This document shows, one piece after another, positions 44,567 through 57,421 of a DNA stretch of 64,000 nt (position 1 is its first letter; each line of letters begins with the position of its first letter). The stretch is from Argentina anserina (taxonomy: Eukaryota > Streptophyta > Magnoliopsida > Rosales > Rosaceae): positions 17,317,001 to 17,381,000 of the forward strand of contig NC_065874.1 of assembly GCF_933775445.1 (NCBI RefSeq). Direction: 5' to 3'. A program made the translations under genes and the position numbers. The notes beneath the pieces were generated by a model, which was given only the letters and a program-made list of their open reading frames with translations, had not been told where the DNA came from and made no database searches.

Positions 44567-45078
44567 ATGTCGCGCCTCTCTCTCTCACTCTCTCGATTTC
44601 CCTTGGGACATCTTCTACAACCCATATTCTTCATGATCTCCGGACACCACCGTCAATCACCGCCCCCATCTTCTAACCCAACACCCAAATCCAACCATAC
44701 CCAAGCCGTCGACAAGCATCTCAAGGCTGAGCCCCTCGCATCTCAATCTAAGCAAACCACTCAACCAAGTCGGAGGTCCACTTCGATAGCCTTAGGGTTT
44801 TGGAATGGGATAAGCATTGTGATTCCGTCGCCGCCTTCACTCATACTCCGCTGGGTTGCGAAGCCACTAAGGTTAGTCACATGGCTCTCAACACTTATTC
44901 GTCATCTATTCTTCTTCGTGTTTCTCTTCTCTGATTCGGTTACTGAATTGATGGAATATGCTCAGCTATGGTGTTTGAGCCAAACCTACGAAGAGAGCCT
45001 AAGACTTCCACAGCGATGGAAATGCTCAAGCACGGCTAGTGCAATCTGGATTTTGGCAGCGTCAAAGTTGTTTTAGTA
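44567..45078 (+). pseudogene. MUTS2-like (DNA mismatch repair MutS2) 5' gene fragment
   Basis: A Met at 44567 starts a Ser/Arg-rich segment like an organelle transit peptide. After a frameshift near 44770 the next frame reads DSLRVLEWDKHCDSVAAFTH and GCEATK, the conserved beginning of plant MUTS2. A GT donor at 44872 and an AG acceptor at 44964-44965 remove 94 bp, after which LWCLSQTYEESLRL and, in a shifted frame, TAMEMLKHG, a TAG stop and LDFGSVKVVLV match the next exon. Homology ends at about 45078. The real protein is several hundred residues longer with a MutS ATPase and a Smr domain, and none of that is here. It is a truncated gene copy with intron, not a processed one. Confidence 0.75.
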
Positions 45079-46310
45079 ATCATGTAAATTGACGTGGATG
45101 TTGTTGATTTCGACCCGTCGGTTCTATGCATTACTTGAGCTAAATTCATATTTGATTTTTTTTTGTGCAACTTTTTTGAATTTTGGGGTTTGCTTTTGAT
45201 TTTAGAGTTCTCTTGATGTTTGGCCTATTGTCATCTAGTTTCTGTAGGTGTTTGGTGTATTGCTTTAGTGATTTGAGAACTTGTATTGTGTTGCTTCTGT
45301 TAAGTGAGAATATATATCATTCCCTTATGTGTTTAATAAGCTAAGTGTTTACTGTTTATCATTCTTATTTATGTGTCATTTGTTATACTTGATGCAGTGC
45401 CTTGATATTAGACATTGGCTGGTTCAGAAGTCAGAGATTGAATTCTTTGTTATTTGATCCAACTTCAAAGTACTTTATGTGTTGGTTGTGTCTTAGTTAA
45501 TGAAGTCGTGATTCATCTAGTTTATGCATGATTGATAGAAGATTCTGGTCAGGGAGATAAGTTTCTTTACATATGAAGGTGACTTAAAGAGTTGAGTGCC
45601 CCCTGATTGGGATTTCACTCTTCATTTTGACTGAATAGGATGTTATGCATATATATTCCAAACATGTTATAAGTAAAGTAGAATCAACATGAGCATATAG
45701 ATTGTAGATTGCATCTTTCTTATTCATCCATATTTACTATGAGCTTGTGTGTTAAAGTTAGTTGTCGATCAAAATCAAATTGTAAATCCCTTATATCTTG
45801 TAAATTGTATATTTGTATGGTGAATGATCATTGGTTAGTATGTTAGAGCACCCTTAGTCCTCGGTTATGAACGATAAAACATGTGCTTACTCTTACTACA
45901 TTAATAGGGTTTTTAAGTTTGTGAAATCTTGTATGCCATGTGTGTTCTAGGATCAATCAGAGAACAATAGGCACCTTAATTGAACTAAGTTAAAGTAATT
46001 TTGCAGTATATTGATAATATTAGATTATTTTCGCAGGTTTCAATGCTTCTAATTTATCTCTCATTCTCTCTATAAAGGAGATAAAAATAATGCATAATAA
46101 TAATAAGACAATCAAATGTAAAAATATATAATAAAGGGCAATTTGGTCATATCATCATCATTCTTGTTTGCTGTTAGCATTTCTTAACAAAGCTAACCAT
46201 TCTAGATACCAATTTTGGGTGACGTTAAAAACGTGAAATATTTTTATGAAGTTTATTAAAGTTGAGATACCAAAAGTTAGAATGGCTCATAGGTGAGACA
46301 CTATTTGATC
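45079..46310. other. Intergenic, no gene seen
   Basis: T-rich sequence downstream of the MUTS2 fragment; no continuation of that gene was found. Confidence 0.55.
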
Positions 46311-46318
46311 TATTTTCC

Positions 46319-47034
46319 TACGGGTGGGCATAAAGCCCGTTTGGAAAATTAAACCCGGGAAAACCTGCCCCAAAACGGCCAGTTCGGTTTGGTCCCAGAG
46401 ATACTTTTTATGTGTTTTTGTAGTCTAATTCGGTCCTCACTATTTCCGGTCCAGTCCCAGGCTTTTGAATTTTGCATGGCAAAAGGCCTGAAAAGCCTGA
46501 ATGTAAACACGTATTTATGTTATTGGGTTAGATTTCGATTGTACAAGCTTACTCTGATCATTTTTAGTTGATTATAGTCGAAAAAAAACCCTAAAGAATT
46601 AGAGAACTGAGGGAGGCAACGACCAATGAGAACTTACTTTCTGCGAAATGCGAACAACGAAGCTGGCGGTGAAGAGTCATTCTTTATCGTTCTTGCGATT
46701 CCCTATTTACTTTTCTGGTATGTGTTCAATCGATTGTTGGTTGTGATTATTTGATTTTGAACTTTTTTATTATCTTATTGATTCAATGAATTTGTTTATT
46801 CTTCCAATTTCAATTTAAAACTTCCAGTACTAATATGTAGGTTACAGACTTGGGGACCGAATAGCCCCAAGGACCGATTTTTTGTTGCCATTCTGGTCCA
46901 TAACCGGTCCCTGTATTCTTACAAAAAAAACCAGTGGTAACTGGTCCTTGACGTTTTCATAAAAAAACCGGCCCAAAACATAGGTGGACAATCTGGTGAA
47001 AAAATTGGCCAGTTTAGGATCGTGCCCAGCCTTA
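46319..47034. mobile_element. Non-autonomous hAT element (716 bp)
   Basis: The ends TACGGGTGGGCATAAA and the reverse complement TAAGGCTGGGCACGAT share TA.GG.TGGGCA. The flanks tattttcc (46311-46318) and cattttct (47035-47042) match at 6 of 8 positions, so the duplication has decayed or the borders are off slightly. Subterminal words (CCGGTCC, GGTCC, ACCGG) recur at both ends. No transposase. Confidence 0.65.
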
Positions 47035-47042
47035 CATTTTCT

Positions 47043-47532
47043 CAACAAGAAAACAATGCTCTCTCACTCTTCTACGAGCAAAACCCTAAGATCACACTCA
47101 TCCACTAACGGTGAAGAGTCTCGAAAACCTTTGTCCTTTGTTAAAACAATCTCTCAGCTATAGTGTGGCTCTGCATCTTAGATCGCGAGGCGAAGCTTCT
47201 TTCCATCGAAGTGCTTCCATATCCTTTATATTCCTTTGGTTCATTCTCGCTACTTTGATTGTAGACAATTGGGCTCTTGGGGGTTATCGCCAGTGGTTCG
47301 CATTGGCAAGATGCGACTTTGGTTTTCAAGGAGGCTAGGATTGCCTATGATGGCCAGTTGAGAATGGTGACGCCGAGACTAGAAAAAGGAGATGCCAGTC
47401 ATGGCAGCTGTAGGGATTCGCCAGAGTAAACCATAGATCGATATTAAAAATCTTTGCTTTTACTATGAAAAATCTCAAATTCGTTGATCAGTCGCTTTGT
47501 TTTTTTTCTAGATGATGATGATGGCTAGTAGT
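47043..47532. other. Possible decayed coding fragment, not identified
   Basis: The stretch 47050-47400 has higher GC and several overlapping frames (for example 47111-47338), and begins with a CTCTCTCACTCTTC leader-like run. I could not match it to a family. Confidence 0.3.
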
Positions 47533-47540
47533 ATTGGTAG

Positions 47541-48185
47541 CAATGGTCTAAATAGCGGTTATCGACATCGTATCGGTTTTGTAAAATAAGGATATAACGG
47601 GGATATATCGAGATATATCGGATTTATCGTTTTTGTTAATTTTTAATTTAAATTTAATATATTTATAAACATGTACTTCAAAATATTCAAAATATACCAA
47701 ATAATATTAACTACTAAGTACTAATTGAACAAAAATAAGTGCACAAAAGATATATTGAGATATTGATTATGCATTCATGCATTATAACTCTCTCATCATC
47801 ATAATTATCAAAGTCAAACTCATCTTCTCCATTATCTTCATCCTTATCTTCTAAGATAAAATCATCTTCATAAATCACATTCTGTCTATTTACATTGAAA
47901 TTCCTCAAAACGACATCGTCTCCTTAAAAAAAATCACCGAAAAAAAAGTAACAAGAAAAAAAGTCAACAAAAAAAGTCCACTGAAAAAAAGGTCAACAAA
48001 AAAAATCATTGAAAAAAAAGTCACCGAAAACAAAAAAAGTCAAACGAAAAAAAAGTCTACCGATATATTGCATGTTGACCCGATATTTTGAGTTGACCGA
48101 TATATTGGGGCGATATGACATTTATCCTATCGGTTTCTAAATATCACCGATATATCGCCGATATATCCCGATATTTAGAACACTG
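47541..48185 (-). mobile_element. hAT MITE, 'CGATATATCG' family, copy 3 (longest)
   Basis: A 645 bp element flanked by the perfect 8-bp duplication attggtag (47533-47540 and 48186-48193). Ends CAATGGTCTAAATAGC and, reversed, CAGTGTTCTAAATATC. It carries a minus-strand acidic frame (47714-47908, EDEFDFDNYDDER) absent as a frame in the other copies. The frame resembles the tail often found at the end of plant hAT transposases, so it may be the last part of the parent's transposase. A run of AAAAAGTCA/AAAAAAGTCAAC repeats lies at 47930-48060. Confidence 0.88.
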
Positions 48186-48193
48186 ATTGGTAG

Positions 48194-48812
48194 TGATGAC
48201 ATCAGTAGCTATGTTGGTTCATTAGCGGTCAGCAGTGACGTGAAGAAAATGGGCGGGGTGCACAATCAATTTCTCTTTGGCCTTTTGGGCTCTTCTTTGG
48301 TCTGAATTTGGGTTGCATGTTGAATCCAACATAGTTTTGGCCTATTGCATCTGAACTTGGTTCTTTGATAAGCATGTATCAAAATGAGGTGATTTGCAAG
48401 TAGTAGAGGTGGAGAATCCTTCTCTATCAAATCAAATATATTAGCTTTTATTTGGAGAGTTTGGTTGGTATACATTATTCCCTTCTAAATTTCTTACGAA
48501 TACTGTATTCAATGACGAATCTAAGATTTAAACATTTGGTGGGCTTCAAGTTTGTCCAAAGGCCAAAAGTAATTTTTCATGTACAACCATGTAAACTGTA
48601 AACGGCAATGAGTCTTTAGAAATAAAGTGAGAGTGAATAAAAATAAAAGAATATATCAAAAATCAAAGACATTGGAAAACCCAATAATTTTTCTTTTCAA
48701 ATTGATTAAATTGAACCTCAATAACTCATACTTGCAATTTCAGAGTCAATAAATAGAGTAAAGATGATTAGAAGAGTTTTTACTTGAGGAATTTTGATTA
48801 TTTAAGAAGAAG

Positions 48813-48850
<38 letters not shown>

Positions 48851-49180
48851 CTATATGTATATAGTGGAACCAGAACAAAAAAGAAAGTGTAGAAGAGATA
48901 ACTAAATAACAGATGTGAGAGGCATAGAATGCGTAGACATGAGAAAGATTTGGTTGAGAATAAATACAAATACCACATAAATAATGATATATACCTAATT
49001 TTTTTTTACCCAAAAAACTCGGTTGGACTTGAGCCCAACCAATCGCTGCCTTAGATCCGTGCATGATTGTAATCAAAGTGCGACATTGATCTGCTAAAAA
49101 AAAGTACTATATTGATTTATAAGTGTGAGTACTTTTTTGATTTGTGAGTTTACTTTTTAGGCTAAATGTGTAAGATTCGT
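48194..49180. other. Intergenic, no gene seen
   Basis: Contains a TA microsatellite at about 48815-48845. No supported frame. Confidence 0.55.
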
Positions 49181-49314
49181 CTATGGTGCAGCGCTGCATA
49201 CCATACATACTGAATCCAACAGTGGATAGAGGGTGTCTTAAAATGCACGTGGGGTCCGTGAGATGTATGAATGGTAGATTAGAAGCGTTGCACGCATGCA
49301 GCGCTGCACCATAG
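49181..49314. mobile_element. Small MITE (134 bp) with perfect 18-bp inverted repeats
   Basis: Begins CTATGGTGCAGCGCTGCA and ends with its exact reverse complement. The inner 12 bases TGCAGCGCTGCA are themselves palindromic. The interior is GC-richer than the flanks. I could not fix a target duplication, so the superfamily is open. Confidence 0.75.
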
Positions 49315-52300
49315 AATTTCCCAAATTTGTAAGTCATAAGAGGTAAGTTTTTCTATTGACTTTCAGTCGAGTTATTTTTGTATTGTTTGCTGAATTATCA
49401 ATATCATATGACCTTCGAATCTATAGAAAAAATAAAATAAAAGAACAATTGACTAATTTTTAGTATTTGGTTGCGGCCGTACGAAGCCCGTACAATTCAC
49501 CCCAACATTTTTACACATACTGACATACGTGATACATCCTTTTACAGTTTTACTTTATAGTGATATACTGAGAACGTTATGCCGTTGCCATAGTCCACAA
49601 GCAACATCGATCCGCATTCCATTTCTTTCTCTTTTCTTCCTACTCTGTTTGATCTGTATCCTGATAGAAAAAAAATAAAAAATAGTGACTAAGTGGCTCT
49701 CGCGTACATTCATATATGTGTTCTTGGTTTGCCTATATATCCTGGTGAGGTCACTCTGGGTGAGACTATATGTAAGTTCTTTTGCTACTCAATTTTTGGC
49801 TTTCTACTTTTACGTGTACACTCAAATGAAGATGAATTCTCTTTGTTACTTACCTTTTGAACTGCTTAGCTCAACAACCTGGCGTCTGATATGATGTAAT
49901 ACATGTACGTTTAAGGACATTTTTACTGCTTTGAAGGCTCCATTTGAATTATCGCTTTTGAACTCTTATGCGACCTCTGTAATAAAATGAAATTAACCTC
50001 CCTCATGCATGTACTTACAGATAATTGTTTGAATTCAAAGAAGGTTGGCTCTTTAAAATATTTTTCGAAATCTGATAAGAGTCTAGAATTTCTATCAATA
50101 TGTTGAGTTCGTCCCCCCTTAGGACTACTCTATTTCGTCAAGGAGAAACGTCGACCGTGTTGTTAAAAGGGAGAGGTCAGCGTTCTTTGAGAAGACAAGA
50201 GAACGAATCCACGATATGATGAGGTCATTTTAATTTCACACACTTTTGGTCCCTTTTTCACATGACAAATTGACAATATATGAATCTTCCCCAAATTATG
50301 GTATTTATTTCATCGTTTCTGGTTTGGAAGCTTGCCTCGTACTAGCTTGGGATATATTCTATCTGAGTGAAGAATACTGGTAATATTGCCAAGTATCCTC
50401 ATCATAATTTTAGAATTAAAAGTCCAAAAATTTGAAGTTGGCCGATTTCATCCGATAATTTTAATCGACACCATGTAGCTAGCTGGTTTATGGAAAGAAT
50501 AATGTTTATTAAATGCTTTACTGTCTTGAATTATTGCATGGATAAGATAGATACGTAGCATGACCGGGTTTGAGTTATAATTAACATGCAGCACGTACTC
50601 ATTTTAATTCTGCGCACACTGAAATTGCAATGTTATTTTTGCTACTTAAGGATATACGGGAGAGAGTCAACCACGCCCTTCGAACATAGGTGACTTGTTC
50701 TCAGAAGGGTCTCATGAATCCATATGCATTTGGTCAAGGTACGTAATTTGATTTTAACCACCATGCATTCTATACATGATTATACTTCATTTGTTAAAGT
50801 AATTAAGAACCAATTCTTCATTCAGATCTACCGTACGTCTAATTAACTTTGAATTGTATAACTCTATGGTGAAGATATATATGATTGTACGTAAATTGGT
50901 ACGCTAACTTTTCTTTCTCAGGTTAGATGCATAGTCTTTCTGTGTAATCTTCAAGAAGAATATAAAGTACATATATACACTGTACTATACACTAAACATA
51001 AATCTCTATATATGATACCTCCTACAGTCCTACGTACTCTTCTGGTCTGGCCAATGTATACATCTTTGCTTCTCTTGTAAAGGGTTTGCCGTTTAGATTT
51101 GAAGCTTACCAAGTTATCATCAACGTTCATCTCGAGCGTAAAGGTTGATGTAATATTACTAAAGGCAGATTCAGTTTCCATTACATATGTTATAATGTTA
51201 AATATATAGGGCCTGCTAATTAATGTTCCAGCATTCTATAATCTGGTATATATTTTGATGTCTCTTCCTCGATCTCTTTGGTCTGATGATTTCACAACTA
51301 TAGACAAATGATACGAGCTATAGTTTATGTTAAAGACTTACGGAAGACATGCTGATATATATAAAACAGTAGGCAATGCGCATTAAGCTTGGTTGTTGAG
51401 TTGAAGGATACCGACGTTACGTTTGATGTAAACCGCCACGATTCAATATGATGTCGTGATGTTGTTCATATTGTGCAACTGTTGTTTCAGGTTCAATAAC
51501 TGACTCCAGTGACTCGTCCTCTGTCTTTCTTTCAGGTTGAGATTTCTTCATCAGCAGGTTTCCAGGGAAGTTCTACTATGAATGAGCACTCCAAACATAG
51601 TTGTACTATGTGAAGAAGACTAGCAATCAATTGATCGAAGTTTATGTTGTCACCATTTGGTCAAGTGATATGCGCATTAAAGTTAAAAATTACAATGTCA
51701 TATTGGCCCTAAAAAGATCGAGGATTACCGACACCATTTTCACTGCATTATTTACGTTATTGAGACTTGTCGGAGTTAATTTCTGATACTCGGAGTTGAT
51801 TTGTACGCGAGCTGTGTTAAGAGGCTAGTGATCGCGAAGAAGAACAATGTGGCCTTCACTCATTATAGGTTGAATAAGTCTAGGCCGAAGGCACAAAAAG
51901 TTGAAGCGGAAAAGGGACTTGAAAACTCTAAATGAGCGTCGTTGTCTTACAAAGACTTGCTTCTTAATTGACATGTTTCCGTGACACCCACCCCTAACCC
52001 ACATGATGATTGCCACTAGGCGTTAAAAGGTCGCTCAGAGTTTTTGTTTCATATAGACGTGATATCAATTAATTTTCCAAACAACACGATACAATACCTT
52101 ATGAGGCTCAAAATTACGTTGACGAACATAACTAGCTCGAACTCGGTAACTCACTTTATTTAGAAGAATGAGGTTTAGCAGGTATAATTTTTTTAAATAA
52201 AAAATTGGGCAATATATATTACTCCAAGCTATAAACTTATAATAAGAAACACCATATTAATTAACCGGCTAAAGTAACAATGAGCTTGTACAATTAAATA

Positions 52301-53810
52301 AGTGTTCCTCGATCTTAACTAGCAATGTAATTTTAGATTTATTTCTCATTATAGAATAGATATATGATGTCGATTCATTGTTGGACGTAGAGAGTTGTTT
52401 TTTATCCAATTCGTATGAACCAATAGAAATGACAAATGATCTCAGATGAACAAAGGTTGTGTTCAAATAGGAATTACCATGTTGATTCTAAAAGTCATCG
52501 GTGAGAAAGATAAAAACGCTCGCGGAGTCGTGCATTGATATCTCTTTCGATCATGTCTCCAATGACGTCAATTTTTTGGCAGATGGTGTCACGTATGTGG
52601 GTCATTTTCTTAGTTCCCAAACTCGTTAGAGCAATAGAGTTCCTCCTCAAGTCAATATGGCACACCTTTAATTATTAAAATAAAAAAATTGGTTCAAAAA
52701 GCAAAAATGATCTGTTATGGAGCCAAAAACACTCATTAATAAAATTAGAAAGTCATGTCATAATATAACTGAAACTGATCGAATTATCGCAAGCTAAACA
52801 GATGTGACTACATTTAAATTTTTACCTTAATTTTTTTTATTGAACTTTTACCTTAATTTTATATTTAAGCGAACCCTCATCTTTGCAATCTGTTGAAAAT
52901 AACAAAAATATTATAACTCATGAGTTGAAAGCATTAGAAAAACAAGAGAGGGGTTTAGAAGCCTGAAGTTGGATGACGAATAAAAGTTGGATGACGAATA
53001 AACTCAACGCGGGAATGAACAGGTAAACGAATCATTTTCCCTAATCCGCGTGTAAAGATTACCTTGTGATTGTGACCCATTCATACCCATCAAATGTCCC
53101 CATAAGACTAGGTCTTTGATTAACCTATGTATCTCTACTTTAGTGATAATATACGGTAAGAATTAGTCGTATACCAAAATCTATATGGTTCTTTTTTATT
53201 CCGACAAGAAATCTATATAGTTCTTGCTTTTATGTCCCTTTCGATTTGATATTTGCTATGCCTTTCTATCTCGTTTGCGTCATGCTCATGGATTTAATGT
53301 TTTGTAGACGTGGTACAGGTGCTAGTTGTAACGTGTGCATTAGTAAATAATTAATAAGATGTGGACTAAAGTGGTGTGATGGCTATGTGCAAAATGAGTA
53401 TACACTCGGTACTAGATGAAGTTCTAAAGTTTTGTAGTTTAATCTAGTTTAAATGTATCTTATCCGACCAAACAAGTGTTATTATATACGTTTAAGTACT
53501 CGGAGAAGTTGCTGTAAACAAGAAATTCGACTATATTATATTTTAACACCAAAATTGAAATACCAAGTCTCCAGTGATTATACAAATGTGTTCTCCTTGT
53601 TTTAGAATGACTTTATGGCCTCTCACCAATATCAAACATAATTGGCTCATTTGGTTTTGTTAGCTTCTGTAGTATGTACTATGTACAACACTTTGTCACC
53701 ATCTTTTACTGATCGAATGGTCTCCAGTACTTGCTGGGGAAGGAGATAATTTAAGACCCGTTTAAAAGAAACACACCTTATTTATACCCAATAATTCATT
53801 AAGGTAAAAC
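49315..53810. other. Long gene-free stretch
   Basis: About 4.5 kb of AT-rich sequence with only short frames. Around 52530-52660 a plus-strand frame reads FDHVSNDVNFLADGV..., faintly like the C-terminal part of an RNase H-like domain, but this is weak. Nothing else is recognisable. Confidence 0.5.
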
Positions 53811-53819
53811 ATTACTATT

Positions 53820-54388
53820 AGGCTATGAAGCACGGACACGCCATTTGGGTCGCGTGTCTGACACGGACATGGACATGGTCGGACACTCAAACTAACTTTG
53901 GATACGACTGGACACGCTGCAATACGTAATGGACACGCGAGTATCTGAATCGGACACGCGAGTATCCGCATAGGACATGTGGACACGCACCAACTCATGA
54001 TAAAAGTGAAAGTGTTTAAGGTGAGATTCGAATCTTGGTCATCCAAGACACCCAACAATTCCAACAGATTCAGTTTTTGTTATATTTATGCACACTTTAA
54101 TATATATAAGGAGAGAAACTCATGATAAAAATAAGAATGTTTGTGGTGAGATTTGAACCTTGGTTATCCAATATACTGATCAAGTCCTTAGCCATTTCAA
54201 CAAGTTATGTTTTCTTCATTTTAATGCACAATTTGACATATATATACATCTAAATACTTTTAAATTTATAAATTTATTTTTAAATAATTATATATATTTA
54301 AAATAATATTTAATTAACGTATCAACCACGTGTTTGTGTCCAAAAAAATTTTATATGCCGTGTCCGTGTCTGTTTTTGTGCTACTTAA
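53820..54388. mobile_element. Probable small hAT-like element related to the one at 5143-8340
   Basis: The left end CTATGAAGCACGGACACG and the reversed right end TAAGTAGCACAAAAACAGAC resemble the CTATGTAGCACCGACA terminus of the element at 5143. GGACACG/CGTGTCC motifs cluster in both subterminal regions, as they do there. Flanks attactat (53811-53818) and attactgc (54388-54395) match at 6 of 8, so borders are approximate. Confidence 0.45.
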
Positions 54389-54882
54389 TTACTGCCTGTT
54401 ACTGCCTACTGGGAGAATGGGAGGTAGTGTTTCTCCGATCATAATTGACAAAATGTTTTTTTTTCTTCTAAAGGTGCTGTCAGAAAAGCTGTGGCTAGCT
54501 GGCCATAGTCGTTTTCTATTTTAGCATGATTATAATGAGAAAATATACTCGTACAATGTATGTGAAATGAGTACGTGAACAGTGTTCTAACCCTTCTAAG
54601 TTCTAACCCAGATCTCATGGCCCCGAGAGATCCCGATATTCTGATACAATAATTGGCTTGATTTTCTGGATGCAGATAATAAAAAAGAGTGACATTATGG
54701 CAATCTAAAATGAATAAGGAGCAATCATCTGACTGGTTCAAACGAGATTTTCAGGCTTTGTTATTGTGTGAGGTACTAAAGAGGCCAGCACAATCATCAC
54801 TTCTAGGTACAAAAACTACAAATTTCCAACAAGCGCGTGGAAGTTTCCAGCAGCCTCAAACTCTTTCCAATTTTACTCCCCC

Positions 54883-54890
54883 TATAAATA
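54883..54890 (+). promoter_or_regulatory. TATA box of the NAC090-like gene
   Basis: TATAAATA lies 80 bp upstream of the start codon at 54970, with a C/A-rich leader (CCTCTTCCCTCCCAAAACAT) after it. Spacing fits a short 5' UTR. Confidence 0.75.
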
Positions 54891-54969
54891 CCTCTTCCCT
54901 CCCAAAACATATCAAAACTAAAATTTTCATCTCACACATAAAAAACAAGTCTTGCAAATCTTTGCAAAA

Positions 54970-56065
54970 ATGGATCAACAGCAACCCACCACAGGCTTTC
55001 GATTCTACCCAACTGAAGAAGAGCTCATCTCTTTCTACCTCCTCAACAAGCTCGAATCCAACCGCCAAGGCAGCATTCGTCGCGTCATTGCTGAGCTCGA
55101 CATTTACAGCATCGAGCCATGGGAGCTCCCAAGTAAGCCCAGAACTCCATTTCACTGAAATTAATCCCACCAAAGCTTGGAATGAGCAGTATAGCTACTA
55201 CTTAGTACATTCGTACTGAAACTAACTAACCAATTTCACTGTAGGATCTGCGGCGGAGTTGTGCCAGGGAGACACCGAGCAGTGGTTCTTCTTTACGCCG
55301 AGGCAGCAGCGAGAAGCGCAAGGAGGGCGACCTAACCGGACTACGGCTTCCGGCTACTGGAAGGCGACTGGCTCGCCGGGGTATGTTTACTCATCGGATA
55401 ATCGGGTCATTGGAGTGAAGAAGACGATGGTTTTCTACAAAGGGAAAGCTCCGACGGGAAGAAAGACCAAGTGGAAGATGAATGAGTACAGAGCCATTGA
55501 AGGAGCAGCAGCAGCAGCAGCTCCCGCAGCTACCACTAGTAACATTTTCGCTACTTCTACCATTCCCAAGGTGTGTTTCTATCTTCCAATTTTACCCATC
55601 CCATTTTTTGAATGATTACCCATTTTGACTTCCTCTTCCTCCCATCATACAATTACTTACCCACTTTGGACAATTGTTTTACCTTCATTTTTGACTTAAG
55701 TCTCTTAACCCTTTTGCTTTCTTCCGTACATGTTTAGTGACGTTTTCTTGTGTTTTACTATCATTCAGTTGAGAAATGAGTTCCGGTTGTGCCGAGTATA
55801 CATAGTCTCGGGGAGTTCTCGAGCATTTGATCGCCGCCCGTTAGAAGCAACCGGAGACGCATCACATCGACAAAGTGATTTCACGAGGGCTAGTGCAACT
55901 TCATCTCACCATGCAACGATGGTAATGGAGAAAACAAGCTCATCATCCGATACTCATTCAAATTCAGGAGACCGAGCTGATCTCATAGCAGAGATTAATT
56001 ACTGGGAAATGAATGATGATTTCCAACAACCACTGTGGGAATGGGAGCAGCTAAACTTTCTTTGA
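54970..56065 (+). CDS. NAC090-like NAC-domain transcription factor
   Basis: Three exons, 54970-55132, 55245-55570 and 55769-56065, with GT..AG introns of 112 and 198 bp, give 261 residues. The first intron interrupts codon 55 and the second falls between codons. The NAC domain fills about residues 7-190. A is [21 protein letters not shown] has [16 protein letters not shown] has [20 protein letters not shown] then [11 protein letters not shown] has [20 protein letters not shown] and E has [18 protein letters not shown]. The last motif and the three-exon layout match Arabidopsis NAC090 and relatives, nuclear regulators linked to senescence and defence. An alanine run (about 153-160, GCA repeats) precedes exon 3. 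The short C-terminus ends acidic/aromatic ([11 protein letters not shown]), a likely activation motif. No lesion is visible. Confidence 0.93.
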
Positions 56066-56880
56066 AGCAAGTGAGAACTCAGTTAAAAAAAAATTTCAAG
56101 TTTATAGACATCTGAGTATATTTTAAGTCGGAAGAAATGTGTAATAGTTCGGATGTCTTGAGATTTAACTAAATATCAATTTGGAGAGAGCAAGTAATGA
56201 TAGGCGTACTTAATTTAGGTGTAGTTAGGTACTTTTGTTGTAATTAAGTGTAGTTAAAATTCAATATTTTTAACACTTGTTATCTTCAAGTGATCGGTAA
56301 AAATAAATGTACTTTCACATGAAGCAAGTAAAGCCCTTACAAAAGTCAAGTAAATGTAAGAAAATGTGTGGACAGAATCTAAAGACGCGTACGTGTGCAA
56401 TTCCCAGCCATCATATCTACAGAGAACATTTACTTGGGCTTTATTCACTTTGGAAATTCATTTCCCCCACTTTTTATGGGCCCATTTGTTAATCTGAAAA
56501 GGTCAACAAGAACTGTACGTCACTACGTCTGTACTCTTGACGCGGTCAGAAAAGATTTTTTTAAAAACAAAAAGATAAAAGGCAAAAAGCATAAAACGTT
56601 AGTTGGAAGATTACGTAACCAATCATTTTCCCGTAGAAAAAATAAACATCGATTAAACAAAGTTAACAGATCATTGGCAATTTCTCGACCTGACTCAACA
56701 GTATACTGTTTACTGTTTATAAAGTTCCGAAGTTATAGTGTTGTACGCGTTGGAAAATTCTATGAACATGTCATGGACGTAAATTATAGTTCTTAGTTTT
56801 TATTAGTGAGTCATTAACATAACTGAGAGTTGTTAAGAATTGAATAATGCTAAGTGAACTACCTTATAAGATATTAGAGT
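56066..56880. other. 3' flank of the NAC090-like gene
   Basis: No supported gene. Frames at 56307 and 56395 have no recognisable content. Confidence 0.5.
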
Positions 56881-56887
56881 TCACGTT

Positions 56888-57421
56888 CAATGATCTAAAT
56901 AACAGTTATCGGTATCGTATCAGTTTTGTAAAATAAGGATATAACGAGAATATATCGAAATATATCGAATTTATCGTTTTTACTAATTTTTAATTAAATT
57001 TAATATATTTATAAACATATACTTCAAAATATGTCAATAAACTTGAGAATTTAAAACTTATATTTCAAAATGTACCAAATAAACTTCATAAACAAAAAAT
57101 ATTTGATTTTTTGACAATTAAAATATATAAATAGTATTAATTAATAAAAATAGAGATAATCATTCATCATAAACTCTCACATCATCGAATGCTATCAACG
57201 AATTTTTCATTTTCTATAAATTATTTTTTCAAAACGACGTGGTTTAAAAAAAATAATAATAATAATAGCACCGATATATCGGGTCAAACTCGGTTTGACC
57301 CGATATTATTGCATTTTGATTTGATTTTTCGGGTTGACCGATATAATAGACCGATAAACAACTTATCGTATCGTTTTCTTAATATCGGTATCGAGGATAT
57401 ATCGTGATATTTAGAACATTG
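56888..57421 (-). mobile_element. hAT MITE, 'CGATATATCG' family, copy 4
   Basis: A 534 bp element flanked by the perfect 8-bp duplication ttcacgtt (56880-56887 and 57422-57429). Ends CAATGATCTAAATAAC and, reversed, CAATGTTCTAAATATC. It lies in inverse orientation to copy 2 and shares ATAATCATTCATCATAAACT and TATAATAGACCGATAA with it. Confidence 0.9.

Noticed and set aside
52530..52660. Possible RNase H C-terminal text
   Set aside because: Similarity is limited to a few residues and no other part of a retroelement is near.
54689..55219. Plus-strand 176-codon frame
   Set aside because: It overlaps exon 1 of the NAC090-like gene in another frame and spans its TATA box and first intron.
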